Assembly (NCBI RefSeq): GCF_001905125.1
Contig: NZ_LWLE01000001.1
Coordinates: 1,296,112 to 1,360,111 of the forward strand
Origin: Streptomyces sp. TSRI0281
GTDB taxonomy: Bacteria; Actinomycetota; Actinomycetes; Streptomycetales; Streptomycetaceae
Direction: 5' to 3'
DNA: 64,000 nt
The number at the start of each line of letters is the position of its first letter. Position 1 is the stretch's first letter. Position numbers and translations under genes: made by a program. This document shows, piece by piece, positions 1 to 7,578 of this stretch. The notes under the pieces were generated by a model that saw nothing but the letters and a program-made list of their open reading frames with translations, had not been told where the DNA came from and did not search any database.

Positions 1-315
1 CAGCGGACCCGCGAACAGCTCACAGCCCGCCTCCTCGCCCGCCTGGACTCACCCGGAGGCGTCGATGCGGTCGCCGCCCCCACCTGGCCCGCGCCCGCCC
101 GCGCGTACGCGCACGAAGCGGCGCCCGGCGACGAGCTCAACCTCGCCGCGATCTGGAACCCCACCGGCTTCCCGGCCCTCGCGCTCCCCATGGGCGCGGA
201 CCCGGCCGGACTGTCGCTCTCCCTCCAACTGGCCGGCCGCCGCCACACGGAGAGCACCCTGCTCGCCGCGGGCGAGGCCTTCCAGTCCGTCACCACCTGG
301 CATCTGCGACGGGCC
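1..315 (+). pseudogene. Amidase, C-terminal remnant
   Basis: The frame from base 1 reads as the last ~105 residues of an amidase-signature-family hydrolase, with WNPTGFPALALPMG followed by LSLQLAGRRHTESTLLAAGE. These are typical C-terminal family features. The catalytic Ser-Ser-Lys core would lie left of the window. Homology stops near base 315. The frame stays open to a TGA at 565-567, but there it reads an out-of-frame amidohydrolase sequence. The gene has therefore lost its own end and run into another gene. Type and family are clear; the substrate is not. Confidence 0.65.
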
Positions 316-331
316 GCGCCCGACCCCCGGC

Positions 332-751
332 ACCGGCCAGCACACCGACCCGGACCCGAAGAAGGCGGTGCCCTGGGCGTACGCGAAGAAGAGGCACTGG
401 CAGGAGGCCGCCCGCACCCACATCCCGCACGCCGTCGAACGCGGTGTGCGGGTGGCCATGGGAAACGACTGCGGCATCGCCGAGCACGGCACCAACCTGC
501 GGGAGCTCGGTCATCTCGTGGACTGCGGGATGACCCCCATGGGCGCTCTGCGCGCGGGCACGGGTGAAGCGGCCGAACTCCTCGGCCTCGCCCATGAGAT
601 CGGCACCCCGGAACCCGGCAAGCGCGCCGATGTCGTCATCGCCCGCGGCAACCCGCTGACCGACATCCACGCACTCGGCAGGCCCGAGAGCATCCTGCTC
701 GTGATGCAGGACGGTGTCGCCTACGAGGACGTCGACGGGCTCGCGGCCTGA
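332..751 (+). pseudogene. Amidohydrolase, C-terminal remnant
   Basis: From about base 332 a second frame gives the last ~140 residues of a metal-dependent amidohydrolase (imidazolonepropionase/prolidase-like). It has RVAMGNDCGIAEHGTNLREL with the conserved metal-site Asp region, then GEAAELLGLAHEIGTPEPGK and KRADVVIARGNPL, the usual C-terminal signature. The N-terminal barrel with its HxH metal ligands is absent. No start codon or ribosome site lies at the join, so this is a truncated remnant fused by deletion to the upstream amidase. It overlaps the convergent acetyltransferase gene by 31 bp. Confidence 0.65.
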
Positions 752-1314
752 TTCGTCGCCCGGCCGGTCGCTCCCGCCGGCCGGCCGGGCGCGGGGGAGC
801 CGACTTCCTTGTAGTAGAAGGTGGTCGGCTTCAACACCCCCGCCGGGTCACCGGCGTACGCCGGAACCGTCCCGCACGCGGTCCAGCCCGCCGCGCGGTA
901 GAGCCGCTCGGCGGGGCTCCCCGTCTCCGTGTCCAGGATCAGCAGCGTCACCCCGGAGCCGGCCGCCCACTCCTCGACGGCGGCCAGCAGCGACCGGCCG
1001 ACCCCCCGGCCGCGTGCGGTCGGGCGGACCATCAGCTTGGCGACCTCCGCGCGGTGCCGCGCGTTCGGCAGCGGAGCCCGGACCAGACCGATGGTGCCGG
1101 CCACCCGCTCCCCGTCGCGGGCGATCCAGACGCCGAGGCCGCCCGCGTCGACCGCCGCGGCCCGCTCGCGCCACCAGGCGGCGGCGACCTCACGGTCCAG
1201 CGGGGCGAGGAAGCCCACCGACGACCCCTCCTCGACGGTCTCCACCAGGAGGGCGGCCAGCTCATCGGCGTACGTGACCAGTTCGGGGCCGGACACGGGG
1301 ACGATCTCGGTCAT
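721..1314 (-). CDS. GNAT family N-acetyltransferase
   Basis: A 197-residue acetyltransferase that would move the acetyl group of acetyl-CoA to an unknown amine. The GNAT acetyl-CoA motif is visible as LMVRPTARGRGVGRSLLAAV, followed by LILDTETGSPAERLYRAAGW. The start is the MTEIVPVSG methionine; an in-frame ATG six codons earlier is possible. It lies 14 bp after the XRE-cupin regulator on the same strand, so the two probably form one transcript. Such pairs often act in small-molecule or toxin modification, but that is inference. The C-terminal ~25 residues after FYYKEVG look like unstructured read-through. Confidence 0.8.
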   Translation of the reverse strand: MTEIVPVSGPELVTYADELAALLVETVEEGSSVGFLAPLDREVAAAWWRERAAAVDAGGLGVWIARDGERVAGTIGLVRAPLPNARHRAEVAKLMVRPTARGRGVGRSLLAAVEEWAAGSGVTLLILDTETGSPAERLYRAAGWTACGTVPAYAGDPAGVLKPTTFYYKEVGSPAPGRPAGATGRATNQAASPSTSS

Positions 1315-1328
1315 GGGGCAGGGTCCTT

Positions 1329-1913
1329 TCACGGCAGGACGATCACGAGGGCGTAGCGGACCCGCTCCGGGCCCGGACAGTGGAAGTGCGAGGGGCCGCG
1401 CAGCCGGAAGCGCAGACTGTCACCGCGGCCCACGCGGTACGCGGTTCCGTCGACGGTGATCTCCACCGTCCCCTCCAGCACCCAGATGTGCTGCTCCACA
1501 CCGGGCACGGGAGCGTTCTCGTACGCGAGGGAGGCACCGGCTTCGAGCGTGGACTCGATGACCTCGGCGCGCAGTCCGGCGTGCGGGGGCGAGACCGAGC
1601 GTCGGACGAACCCGGCCGCCTCGTCCCGCCACACCGGCTGCTGATCCACCGGCACGAACAGCACAGGCTCGGCCTCCACCTCCATCAGGAGCCGCGACAT
1701 CGTCCGCCCGTACACCGTGCACAGGCGTCCCAGCAGGGTGGCGGTCGGGCTCAGCTCGCCCCGCTCCAGCCGGGAGAGCGTCGAACGGCTCACTGCGCTG
1801 CGCCGGGAGAGTTCGTCCAGCGACCAGCCCCGCTCGCCGCGCAGCTCGCCCAGCCGCCGGGCGAGAGCGGCATCGATGGAACCGGGGTCCGCAGCCTCAG
1901 CGTCATCTCTCAC
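1329..1913 (-). CDS. XRE-family regulator with C-terminal cupin domain
   Basis: A 194-residue transcription factor. The helix-turn-helix (residues ~8-62) shows LDELSRRSAVSRSTLSRLER, and the cupin (residues ~110-194) shows GVEQHIWVLEGTVEITVDG. Family members bind a small ligand in the cupin and control an adjacent catabolic or modification gene. There is no ATG. A GTG at 1913 fits because it directly precedes the domain, and it sits inside a perfect inverted repeat. That arrangement suggests tight autoregulation or a near-leaderless start. The GNAT gene follows 14 bp downstream and is the likely partner. The ligand is unknown. Confidence 0.82.
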   Translation of the reverse strand: MRDDAEAADPGSIDAALARRLGELRGERGWSLDELSRRSAVSRSTLSRLERGELSPTATLLGRLCTVYGRTMSRLLMEVEAEPVLFVPVDQQPVWRDEAAGFVRRSVSPPHAGLRAEVIESTLEAGASLAYENAPVPGVEQHIWVLEGTVEITVDGTAYRVGRGDSLRFRLRGPSHFHCPGPERVRYALVIVLP

Positions 1914-1942
1914 TTGAGAGACGCTATCCCATATCAGGGATA
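1906..1942. promoter_or_regulatory. Two inverted repeats at the XRE-cupin start, probable operator
   Basis: TCTCTCA-ct-TGAGAGA (1906-1921) spans the GTG start, and TATCCC-N6-GGGATA (1925-1942) lies just upstream. Both are perfect palindromes in the promoter region of the XRE-cupin gene. This is where an autorepressor would bind. Confidence 0.5.
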
Positions 1943-1957
1943 TCCCGAGGGGCTGCC

Positions 1958-2653
1958 TTACTTCTTCCTGTCGTCCCACGGGTGGCCGAGCCAGCCCTCG
2001 AAGGTCGGTACCAGCGCCACCAGTGCCGCACCGAGCCGCCAGTCGCACCACGGCGCGTGCAGATGGAGTTCGTCCTTGTCCGAGCGGAACTCCAGCGGGG
2101 CCTCCTTGCCCGTGCGCCACACGATGCGCCGGGGCCCGCGGGCGACGTCGCCGTTGCCGCTGAGCAGGGCGAGCGTGGCGACGACCGCCTGGACGGGGAG
2201 CAGCAGCCACCAGACGTACCACCAGAAGATCCGGCCCTTGTAGCCGACCGCCGCCGGGCAGCCGGCCTGGGTCACCGTCCAGCGCGTGCGCAGCCCCTTG
2301 CCGGAGAGGGCCTTCTCGCGGACGAGCGTGCCGATCGGTTCGTCCTGCGCGCCGAGCACCTGATAGGTCCCCACGCCGTTGGCCACCGACACGGTGACCA
2401 GGGTGGCCAGCCGCTGCCGCCGGTCCGGATCGGCCCACAGGACGAAGGAGCGTGCCCCGTTCTTCCGGGCCGCGAGGTACTCCGGTATGCCGCCGGGCGG
2501 CAGCTCGCGCTCCGCATGGGCGACCGCCCGGGGCTCGCCCTGTCCCTCCTGGAGGTTGATGACGCGCCCCACCGGAGCGGGCGGACCGTCCGTTCCCGGC
2601 GCCCGGCCCGTCCTGTCCCAGGGGACGGGTTTCATGGTCAGTACGCCGCTCAT
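1958..2653 (-). CDS. Conserved hypothetical protein with membrane-proximal Trp-rich segment
   Basis: A 231-residue protein of no recognised function. The centre (residues ~70-140) reads SFVLWADPDRRQRLATLV then QVLGAQDEPIGTLVREKAL. It is a beta-rich pattern resembling LURP-one/scramblase-like folds that carry default ligand arms, although this resemblance is weak. A hydrophobic stretch, GRIFWWYVWWLLLPVQAVVA, may cross or sit on the membrane. The end, HLHAPWCDWRLGAALVALVP, is also partly hydrophobic. The gene is monocistronic, with the XRE-cupin operator region just downstream of its stop. Confidence 0.6.
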   Translation of the reverse strand: MSGVLTMKPVPWDRTGRAPGTDGPPAPVGRVINLQEGQGEPRAVAHAERELPPGGIPEYLAARKNGARSFVLWADPDRRQRLATLVTVSVANGVGTYQVLGAQDEPIGTLVREKALSGKGLRTRWTVTQAGCPAAVGYKGRIFWWYVWWLLLPVQAVVATLALLSGNGDVARGPRRIVWRTGKEAPLEFRSDKDELHLHAPWCDWRLGAALVALVPTFEGWLGHPWDDRKK

Positions 2654-2722
2654 ACGCCCGCTCCTCGTTGTTCTGTCGCTGGGGACCGCAGCGTAGACCG
2701 GACGGTTTGAGAGGATCGCACC

Positions 2723-2977
2723 GTGAAGTCCGCCGAACCCTTCCCCGAACCGCTGCCCGAGCCCGCCAAAAACGCCGAGGCCGCCGGGACGGCGACGTCC
2801 GACGACCCTCCCGTACGCCGCCCCGTGCGCTGCCGGCTGTGCGGCCGCCCGCTCATCGGTGCCGGGTCACGGCGCAAGGCGCTCGGACCGTCCTGCGACG
2901 CCAAACTGCACCCCGCGCCGCCGGACATCCGCACCCGCCGTCACGAGGTCGACCAGGACCCGCTGCCCGGCATCTGA
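2723..2977 (+). CDS. Small Cys-containing zinc-binding-like protein (DUF6011 type)
   Basis: An 84-residue protein starting at GTG 2723, with a GAGAGG ribosome site 8 nt upstream. The core VRCRLCGRPL then GSRRKALGPSCDAKL matches the actinobacterial small protein pattern CxxCGRPL-x-SR-x-G-x-GPxC, which probably binds zinc. The N-terminus is Pro/Glu/Ala-rich and likely disordered. The role is unknown; proteins of this type are common next to unrelated genes. Confidence 0.65.
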   Translation: MKSAEPFPEPLPEPAKNAEAAGTATSDDPPVRRPVRCRLCGRPLIGAGSRRKALGPSCDAKLHPAPPDIRTRRHEVDQDPLPGI

Positions 2978-3002
2978 GCCGGTCCCGGCCCGAGACAAAC
3001 CC

Positions 3003-3875
3003 CTACGCGTCCAGGCGCCGGAACAGCCCCTCCTGCACCACGGACACCAGCAGCCGGCCCTCACGGTCGTAGATCCGGCCGCGCGCCAGCCCCCGTCCGC
3101 CCGTCGCGATGGGCGACTCCTGGTCGTACAGGAACCACTCGTCCGCCCGGAACGGCCGGTGGAACCACATGGCATGGTCCAGCGACGCCATGTCGAAACC
3201 GCGCGGGCCCCACAGCGGTTCCACCGGAATGCGGACCGCGTCGAGCAGCGTCATGTCACTCGCGTACGTCAGCGCGCAGGTGTGCACCAGCGGGTCGTCG
3301 CCCAGCGGTCCGACCGCGCGCATCCACACCGCGCTGCGCGGATCCGCGTCCTTGATCTCCTCCCGCGTCCAGCGCAGCCGGTCGACGTAGCGGATGTCGA
3401 AGGGCTGGCGCCGGGCCATCCGCTCCAGCGCCTCCGGGAGCGCGCCCAGATGCTCACGGACCTCGTCGGCGACAGTCGGCAGCTCGTCCGGGTCCGGCAC
3501 CGTGCGGGCCGGCGGCAGCTGGTGCTCGAAGCCGCCCGCCTCGGGGCGGTGGAAGGACGCCGTCAGATTGAAGATCGTCCGCCCCTCCTGGACGGCCGTG
3601 ACCCGGCGGGTGGTGAAGGACCGGCCGTCCCGCACCCGTTCCACCTCGTACACGATCGGCACTCCGGGGCGGCCCGGCCGCAGGAAGTAGGCGTGCAGCG
3701 AATGCACCGGCCGCTCCCCGTCGGTGGTCCGGCCTGCCGCCACCAGCGCCTGACCCGCGACCTGCCCGCCGAAGACCCGTTGCAGGGACTCCTGCGGACT
3801 GCGGCCGCGGAAGATGTTGACCTCGATCCGCTCCAGGTCGAGAAGGTCGACCAGGCGCTCCGCCGGGTTCGTCAT
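3003..3875 (-). CDS. tesB: Acyl-CoA thioesterase II (TesB family)
   Basis: A 290-residue double-hotdog thioesterase that hydrolyses medium- and long-chain acyl-CoA to free acid and CoA. The N-terminal hotdog shows NIFRGRSPQESLQRVFGGQV and AGQALVAAGRTT. The C-terminal hotdog has SLDHAMWFHRPFRADEWFLY and ARGRIYDREGRLLVSVVQEG. The start is the MTNPAERL methionine, just before the conserved DLLDLERIE segment. Length and domain order are normal for TesB (about 285-290). It lies 61 bp after the helicase gene on the same strand and may be co-transcribed. Confidence 0.92.
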   Translation of the reverse strand: MTNPAERLVDLLDLERIEVNIFRGRSPQESLQRVFGGQVAGQALVAAGRTTDGERPVHSLHAYFLRPGRPGVPIVYEVERVRDGRSFTTRRVTAVQEGRTIFNLTASFHRPEAGGFEHQLPPARTVPDPDELPTVADEVREHLGALPEALERMARRQPFDIRYVDRLRWTREEIKDADPRSAVWMRAVGPLGDDPLVHTCALTYASDMTLLDAVRIPVEPLWGPRGFDMASLDHAMWFHRPFRADEWFLYDQESPIATGGRGLARGRIYDREGRLLVSVVQEGLFRRLDA

Positions 3876-3936
3876 GCCGTTCGTCTCCACTCCCGCGCGC
3901 GGTCCGCGGTGGCCGCCCGCCTCATCGGGTACGTGC

Positions 3937-6450
3937 TCACAGCTGGCCCACCGAGGTGACCCGGACGACCGCCCGGCCCTCCTCGTCGGAAGCCGCCAGA
4001 TCGACCTCCGCCCTGATGCCCCAGTCGTGGTCCCCGTTCGGATCGGCGAAGGCCTGCCAGACCCGCCACAGACCGTGCTCCGCATCCTCCTCGATCTTCA
4101 GCAGCTTCGGCCCGCGCGCGTCGGGGCCGGTGCCGAGGTCCTCGTACTCGCCCCAGTAGCCGTCCATCGCCTCGCCCCAGGCGTCCTCGTCCCAGCCGGA
4201 CTCGCCGTCCAGCTCGCCCAGGTCGCGGACCCGGTCCAGAGCGGCCAGCTCCACCCGGCGGAACATCGCGTTGCGCACCAGCACCCGGAAGGCGCGGGCA
4301 TTGGCGGTGACCGGTTTGACCTCGTCGGCCCGCTCCTGCGCCTGCTCGGCCGTCTCCACCTCGGGGTTGGCGAGCTGCTCCCACTCGTCCAGCAGACTGG
4401 AGTCCACCTGACGGACCATCTCGCCGAGCCAGGAGATCAGATCCTCCAGGTCCTCGGACTTCAGATCGTCGGGGATCGTGTGCTCAAGGGCCTTGTACGC
4501 GCTCGCCAGATACCGCAGCACAATGCCCTCGGTGCGGGCCAGCTCGTAGTGCGAGGTGAACTCGGTGAACGTCATGGCCCGTTCGTACATGTCCCGGATC
4601 ACCGACTTCGGCGACACCGGGTGGTCGCCGACCCACGGGTGGCTCGTGCGGTACACGTCGTAGGCGTGCCACAGCAGTTCGCTCAGCGGCTTGGGGTACG
4701 TGACGTCCTGGAGCAGCTCCATCCGCTCCTCGTACTCGACACCGTCCGCCTTCATCTGCCCCACGGCCTCGCCGCGCGCCTTGTTCTGCTGGGCGGCGAG
4801 GATCTGCCGGGGATCGTCCAGCGTCGACTCGACGACGGAGACCATGTCCAGCGCGTACGAGGGCGACTCGACGTCCAGCAGGTCGAACGAGGCCAGGGCG
4901 AACGTGGACAGCGGCTGGTTCAGCGCGAAGTCCTGCTGAAGGTCGACGGTCAGCCGCACGATCCGGCCCTCGGCATCCGGCTTGTCCAGCTGCTCCACCA
5001 CACCGCCGTCGAGCAGCGAGCGGTAGATGGCGATGGCCCGGCGGATGTGCCGCAGCTGCGCCCTGCGCGGCTCGTGGTTGTCCTCCAGCAGATGCCGCAT
5101 CGCGTCGAAGGCGTTGCCGGGGCGCGCGATCACCGCGAGCAGCATGGTGTGGGTGACCCGGAAGCGGGAGTTCAGCGGCTCCGGATCCGACTGGATGAGC
5201 TTGTCGAACGTGGTCTCCGACCAGGCGACGAAGCCCTCGGGAGCCTTCTTGCGGACGACCTTGCGCTTCTTCTTCGGGTCGTCGCCCGCCTTCTTGACGG
5301 CCTTCTCGTTCTCGATGACGTGCTCGGGCGCCTGTGCGACGACGAAGCCCGCCGTGTCGAAGCCCGCCCGCCCCGCGCGGCCCGCGATCTGGTGGAACTC
5401 CCGCGCGCGCAGCGTACGGACCCGGGTGCCGTCGTACTTGGTGAGCGCGGTGAACAGCACCGTGCGGATCGGTACGTTGACACCGACGCCGAGGGTGTCG
5501 GTGCCGCAGATCACCTTCAGCAGGCCCGCCTGGGCGAGCTTCTCCACCAGGCGCCGGTACTTCGGCAGCATGCCCGCGTGGTGCACACCGATCCCGTGGC
5601 GCACGTACCGGGAGAGGTTCTGGCCGAACTTGGTGGTGAAGCGGAAGCTGCCGATCAGATCGGCGATCTTCTCCTTATCCTCCTTCGTGCACATGTTGAT
5701 GCTCATCAGCGACTGCGCCCGCTCGACGGCCGCCGCCTGCGTGAAGTGCACGATGTAGACGGGGGACTGCCGGGTGTCCAGCAGTTCGGTCAGCGTCTCG
5801 GTGATCGGGGTGAGCCGGTACTCGTAGCTGAGCGGGACCGGCCGGGTCGCGGAGCGCACCACGGAGGTGGGACGGCCGGTGCGCCGGGTCAGATCCTCCT
5901 CGAACATCGCGACGTCGCCGAGCGTCGCCGACATCAGGATGAACTGTGCCTGCGGCAGTTCCAGGATCGGAATCTGCCAGGCCCAGCCGCGGTCCTGCTC
6001 CGCGTAGAAGTGGAACTCGTCCATCACGACCTGGCCGATGTCGGCGTGCCTGCCGTCGCGCAGCGCGATGGAGGCCAGCACCTCGGCCGTGCAGCAGATG
6101 ACCGGGGCGTCGGCGTTGACCGAGGCGTCGCCGGTGAGCATTCCGACGTTCTCGGTACCGAAGAGCTTGCACAGGTCGAAGAACTTCTCCGAGACCAGCG
6201 CCTTGATCGGGGCGGTGTAGAAGGTGACCTTGTCCTGGGCCAGCGCCGTGAAGTGCGCACCCGCCGCGACCAGGCTCTTCCCGGAGCCGGTGGGGGTGGA
6301 CAGGATCACGTTCGCCCCGGAGACCACCTCGATCAGCGCCTCCTCCTGAGCGGGATAGAGGGTAATGCCCTGGGTCTCCGTCCATGACGAGAAGGCCTCG
6401 AAGAGGGCGTCGGGGTCGTCGGTCGGGGGCAGCTGATCGATGAGGGTCAC
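3937..6450 (-). CDS. Ski2-like DEAD/DEAH-box RNA helicase
   Basis: An 837-residue superfamily 2 helicase of the actinobacterial Ski2-like type with a DUF3516-like tail. Walker A is STPTGSGKSLVAA near residue 60, motif II is VVMDEFHFY, motif III is MSATLGD and motif VI is HQIAGRAGRAGF. A Lys-rich insert, KKAGDDPKKKRKVVRKKAP, follows motif VI. The ~400-residue C-terminal part is helical and fits the family tail. It presumably unwinds structured RNA using ATP in the cytoplasm. The start is taken as the GTG before TLIDQLPP; upstream in-frame ATGs would add an unlikely leader. Confidence 0.88.
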   Translation of the reverse strand: MTLIDQLPPTDDPDALFEAFSSWTETQGITLYPAQEEALIEVVSGANVILSTPTGSGKSLVAAGAHFTALAQDKVTFYTAPIKALVSEKFFDLCKLFGTENVGMLTGDASVNADAPVICCTAEVLASIALRDGRHADIGQVVMDEFHFYAEQDRGWAWQIPILELPQAQFILMSATLGDVAMFEEDLTRRTGRPTSVVRSATRPVPLSYEYRLTPITETLTELLDTRQSPVYIVHFTQAAAVERAQSLMSINMCTKEDKEKIADLIGSFRFTTKFGQNLSRYVRHGIGVHHAGMLPKYRRLVEKLAQAGLLKVICGTDTLGVGVNVPIRTVLFTALTKYDGTRVRTLRAREFHQIAGRAGRAGFDTAGFVVAQAPEHVIENEKAVKKAGDDPKKKRKVVRKKAPEGFVAWSETTFDKLIQSDPEPLNSRFRVTHTMLLAVIARPGNAFDAMRHLLEDNHEPRRAQLRHIRRAIAIYRSLLDGGVVEQLDKPDAEGRIVRLTVDLQQDFALNQPLSTFALASFDLLDVESPSYALDMVSVVESTLDDPRQILAAQQNKARGEAVGQMKADGVEYEERMELLQDVTYPKPLSELLWHAYDVYRTSHPWVGDHPVSPKSVIRDMYERAMTFTEFTSHYELARTEGIVLRYLASAYKALEHTIPDDLKSEDLEDLISWLGEMVRQVDSSLLDEWEQLANPEVETAEQAQERADEVKPVTANARAFRVLVRNAMFRRVELAALDRVRDLGELDGESGWDEDAWGEAMDGYWGEYEDLGTGPDARGPKLLKIEEDAEHGLWRVWQAFADPNGDHDWGIRAEVDLAASDEEGRAVVRVTSVGQL

Positions 6451-6588
6451 GCCCCCATCTTGCCTGTCTTCCACCCCGATGAGGGAACCGGAGGACAGCA
6501 CGAAGATCACGGACGATACGCTTCCCACTCAACTCGGCCGCGCCGCAACGGCGATGGCCGCACCACCGTACTGGGGGCGGGAACGACC

Positions 6589-7380
6589 ATGATGGGACCG
6601 GCACACTCTCTGTCAGGGGCAGCGGCCTGGCTGGGGGTGGGCGCGGCGGCGGCCGCCGCGGGCCACACGATGCCCTGGCCCGTCCTGGTCGTCGGGGCGC
6701 TGATCTGCGCGGGCGCCGCGCTCGCCCCCGACCTCGACCACAAGTCCGCGACCATCTCGCGCGCCTTCGGCCCCGTCTCGCGCGGCCTCTGCGAAATAGT
6801 CGACAAGCTCTCGCACGCGGTCTACAAGGCGACCAGGGGCCCCGGCGACCCCCGCAGGAACGGCGGCCACCGGACGCTGACCCACACCTGGCTGTGGGCG
6901 GTCCTGATCGGCGGCGGGGCCTCGGTCGCCGCGATCACCGGCGGCCGCTGGGCGGTCCTGGCGATCCTCTTCGTCCACCTGGTGCTCGCGGTCGAGGGCC
7001 TGCTGTGGCGGGCCGCCCGGATGTCCAGCGACGTCCTGGTGTGGCTGCTCGGCGCCACCAGCGCCTGGATCCTGGCGGGCGTCCTGGACAAGCCGGGCAA
7101 CGGCTCCGACTGGCTGTTCGACGCCCCGGGCCAGGAGTACCTGTGGCTCGGACTGCCCATCGTGCTGGGCGCCCTCGTCCATGACATCGGCGACTCGCTC
7201 ACCGTCTCGGGCTGCCCGATCCTGTGGCCGATCCCGCTGGGGCGCAAGCGCTGGTACCCGATCGGACCGCCGAAGGCCCTGCGCTTCCGGGCGGGCAGCT
7301 GGGTGGAGCTGAAGGTGCTGATGCCCGTGTTCATGGTGCTCGGGGGAGTGGGCGGGGCAGCCGCCCTCAACTTCATCTGA
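6589..7380 (+). CDS. YdjM/DUF457-type membrane-bound metal-dependent hydrolase
   Basis: A 263-residue membrane protein. The N-terminus MMGPAHSLSG and the downstream DLDHKSATISRAFG and GHRTLTHTW motifs give the conserved His/Asp set of the LexA-regulated YdjM family (putative metal-dependent membrane hydrolases). Several hydrophobic segments follow, for example ASVAAITGGRWAVLAILFVH and a C-terminal VLMPVFMVLGG. Two ATG codons at 6589 and 6592 are tandem. The substrate is not established for the family. It is monocistronic, between a divergent helicase and a tandem-repeat gap. Confidence 0.78.
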   Translation: MMGPAHSLSGAAAWLGVGAAAAAAGHTMPWPVLVVGALICAGAALAPDLDHKSATISRAFGPVSRGLCEIVDKLSHAVYKATRGPGDPRRNGGHRTLTHTWLWAVLIGGGASVAAITGGRWAVLAILFVHLVLAVEGLLWRAARMSSDVLVWLLGATSAWILAGVLDKPGNGSDWLFDAPGQEYLWLGLPIVLGALVHDIGDSLTVSGCPILWPIPLGRKRWYPIGPPKALRFRAGSWVELKVLMPVFMVLGGVGGAAALNFI

Positions 7381-7385
7381 CGGGC

Positions 7386-7516
7386 GCGTACGGGGGCGGG
7401 GTGGCCCCGGTACGACGGGTGGCGTACGGGGCACGGCCCTGGGACGACGGTGGCGTACGGGGGCAGGGCCCTGGGATGGCCGTGGCGTACAGGGGCAGGG
7501 CCCGGACCGGGTCCGC
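7386..7516 (+). repeat. Four imperfect ~32-bp tandem repeats
   Basis: The motif GGCGTACGGGGGCAGGGCCC recurs at about 7386, 7422, 7453 and 7485 (spacings 36, 31 and 32 bp). It fills the gap between the YdjM-like gene and the ligase gene. The copies are GC-rich and not part of any believable gene. Confidence 0.7.
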
Positions 7517-7578
7517 TATGTGCCGCCCCCCGGATTTCTGCGGGGGCGGTGTGTCCGGCGGCGTAGCACGATGAACCC

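Noticed and set aside
3814..6387. 857-residue plus-strand open frame opposite the helicase gene
   Set aside because: It is antisense to a helicase with complete motifs, has no domain of its own and shows the Arg/Leu/His-rich content expected of a high-GC shadow frame.
7386..7516. CRISPR-like array
   Set aside because: The spacing is short and irregular (31-36 bp), there are no unique spacers between constant repeats, and no cas genes are near.
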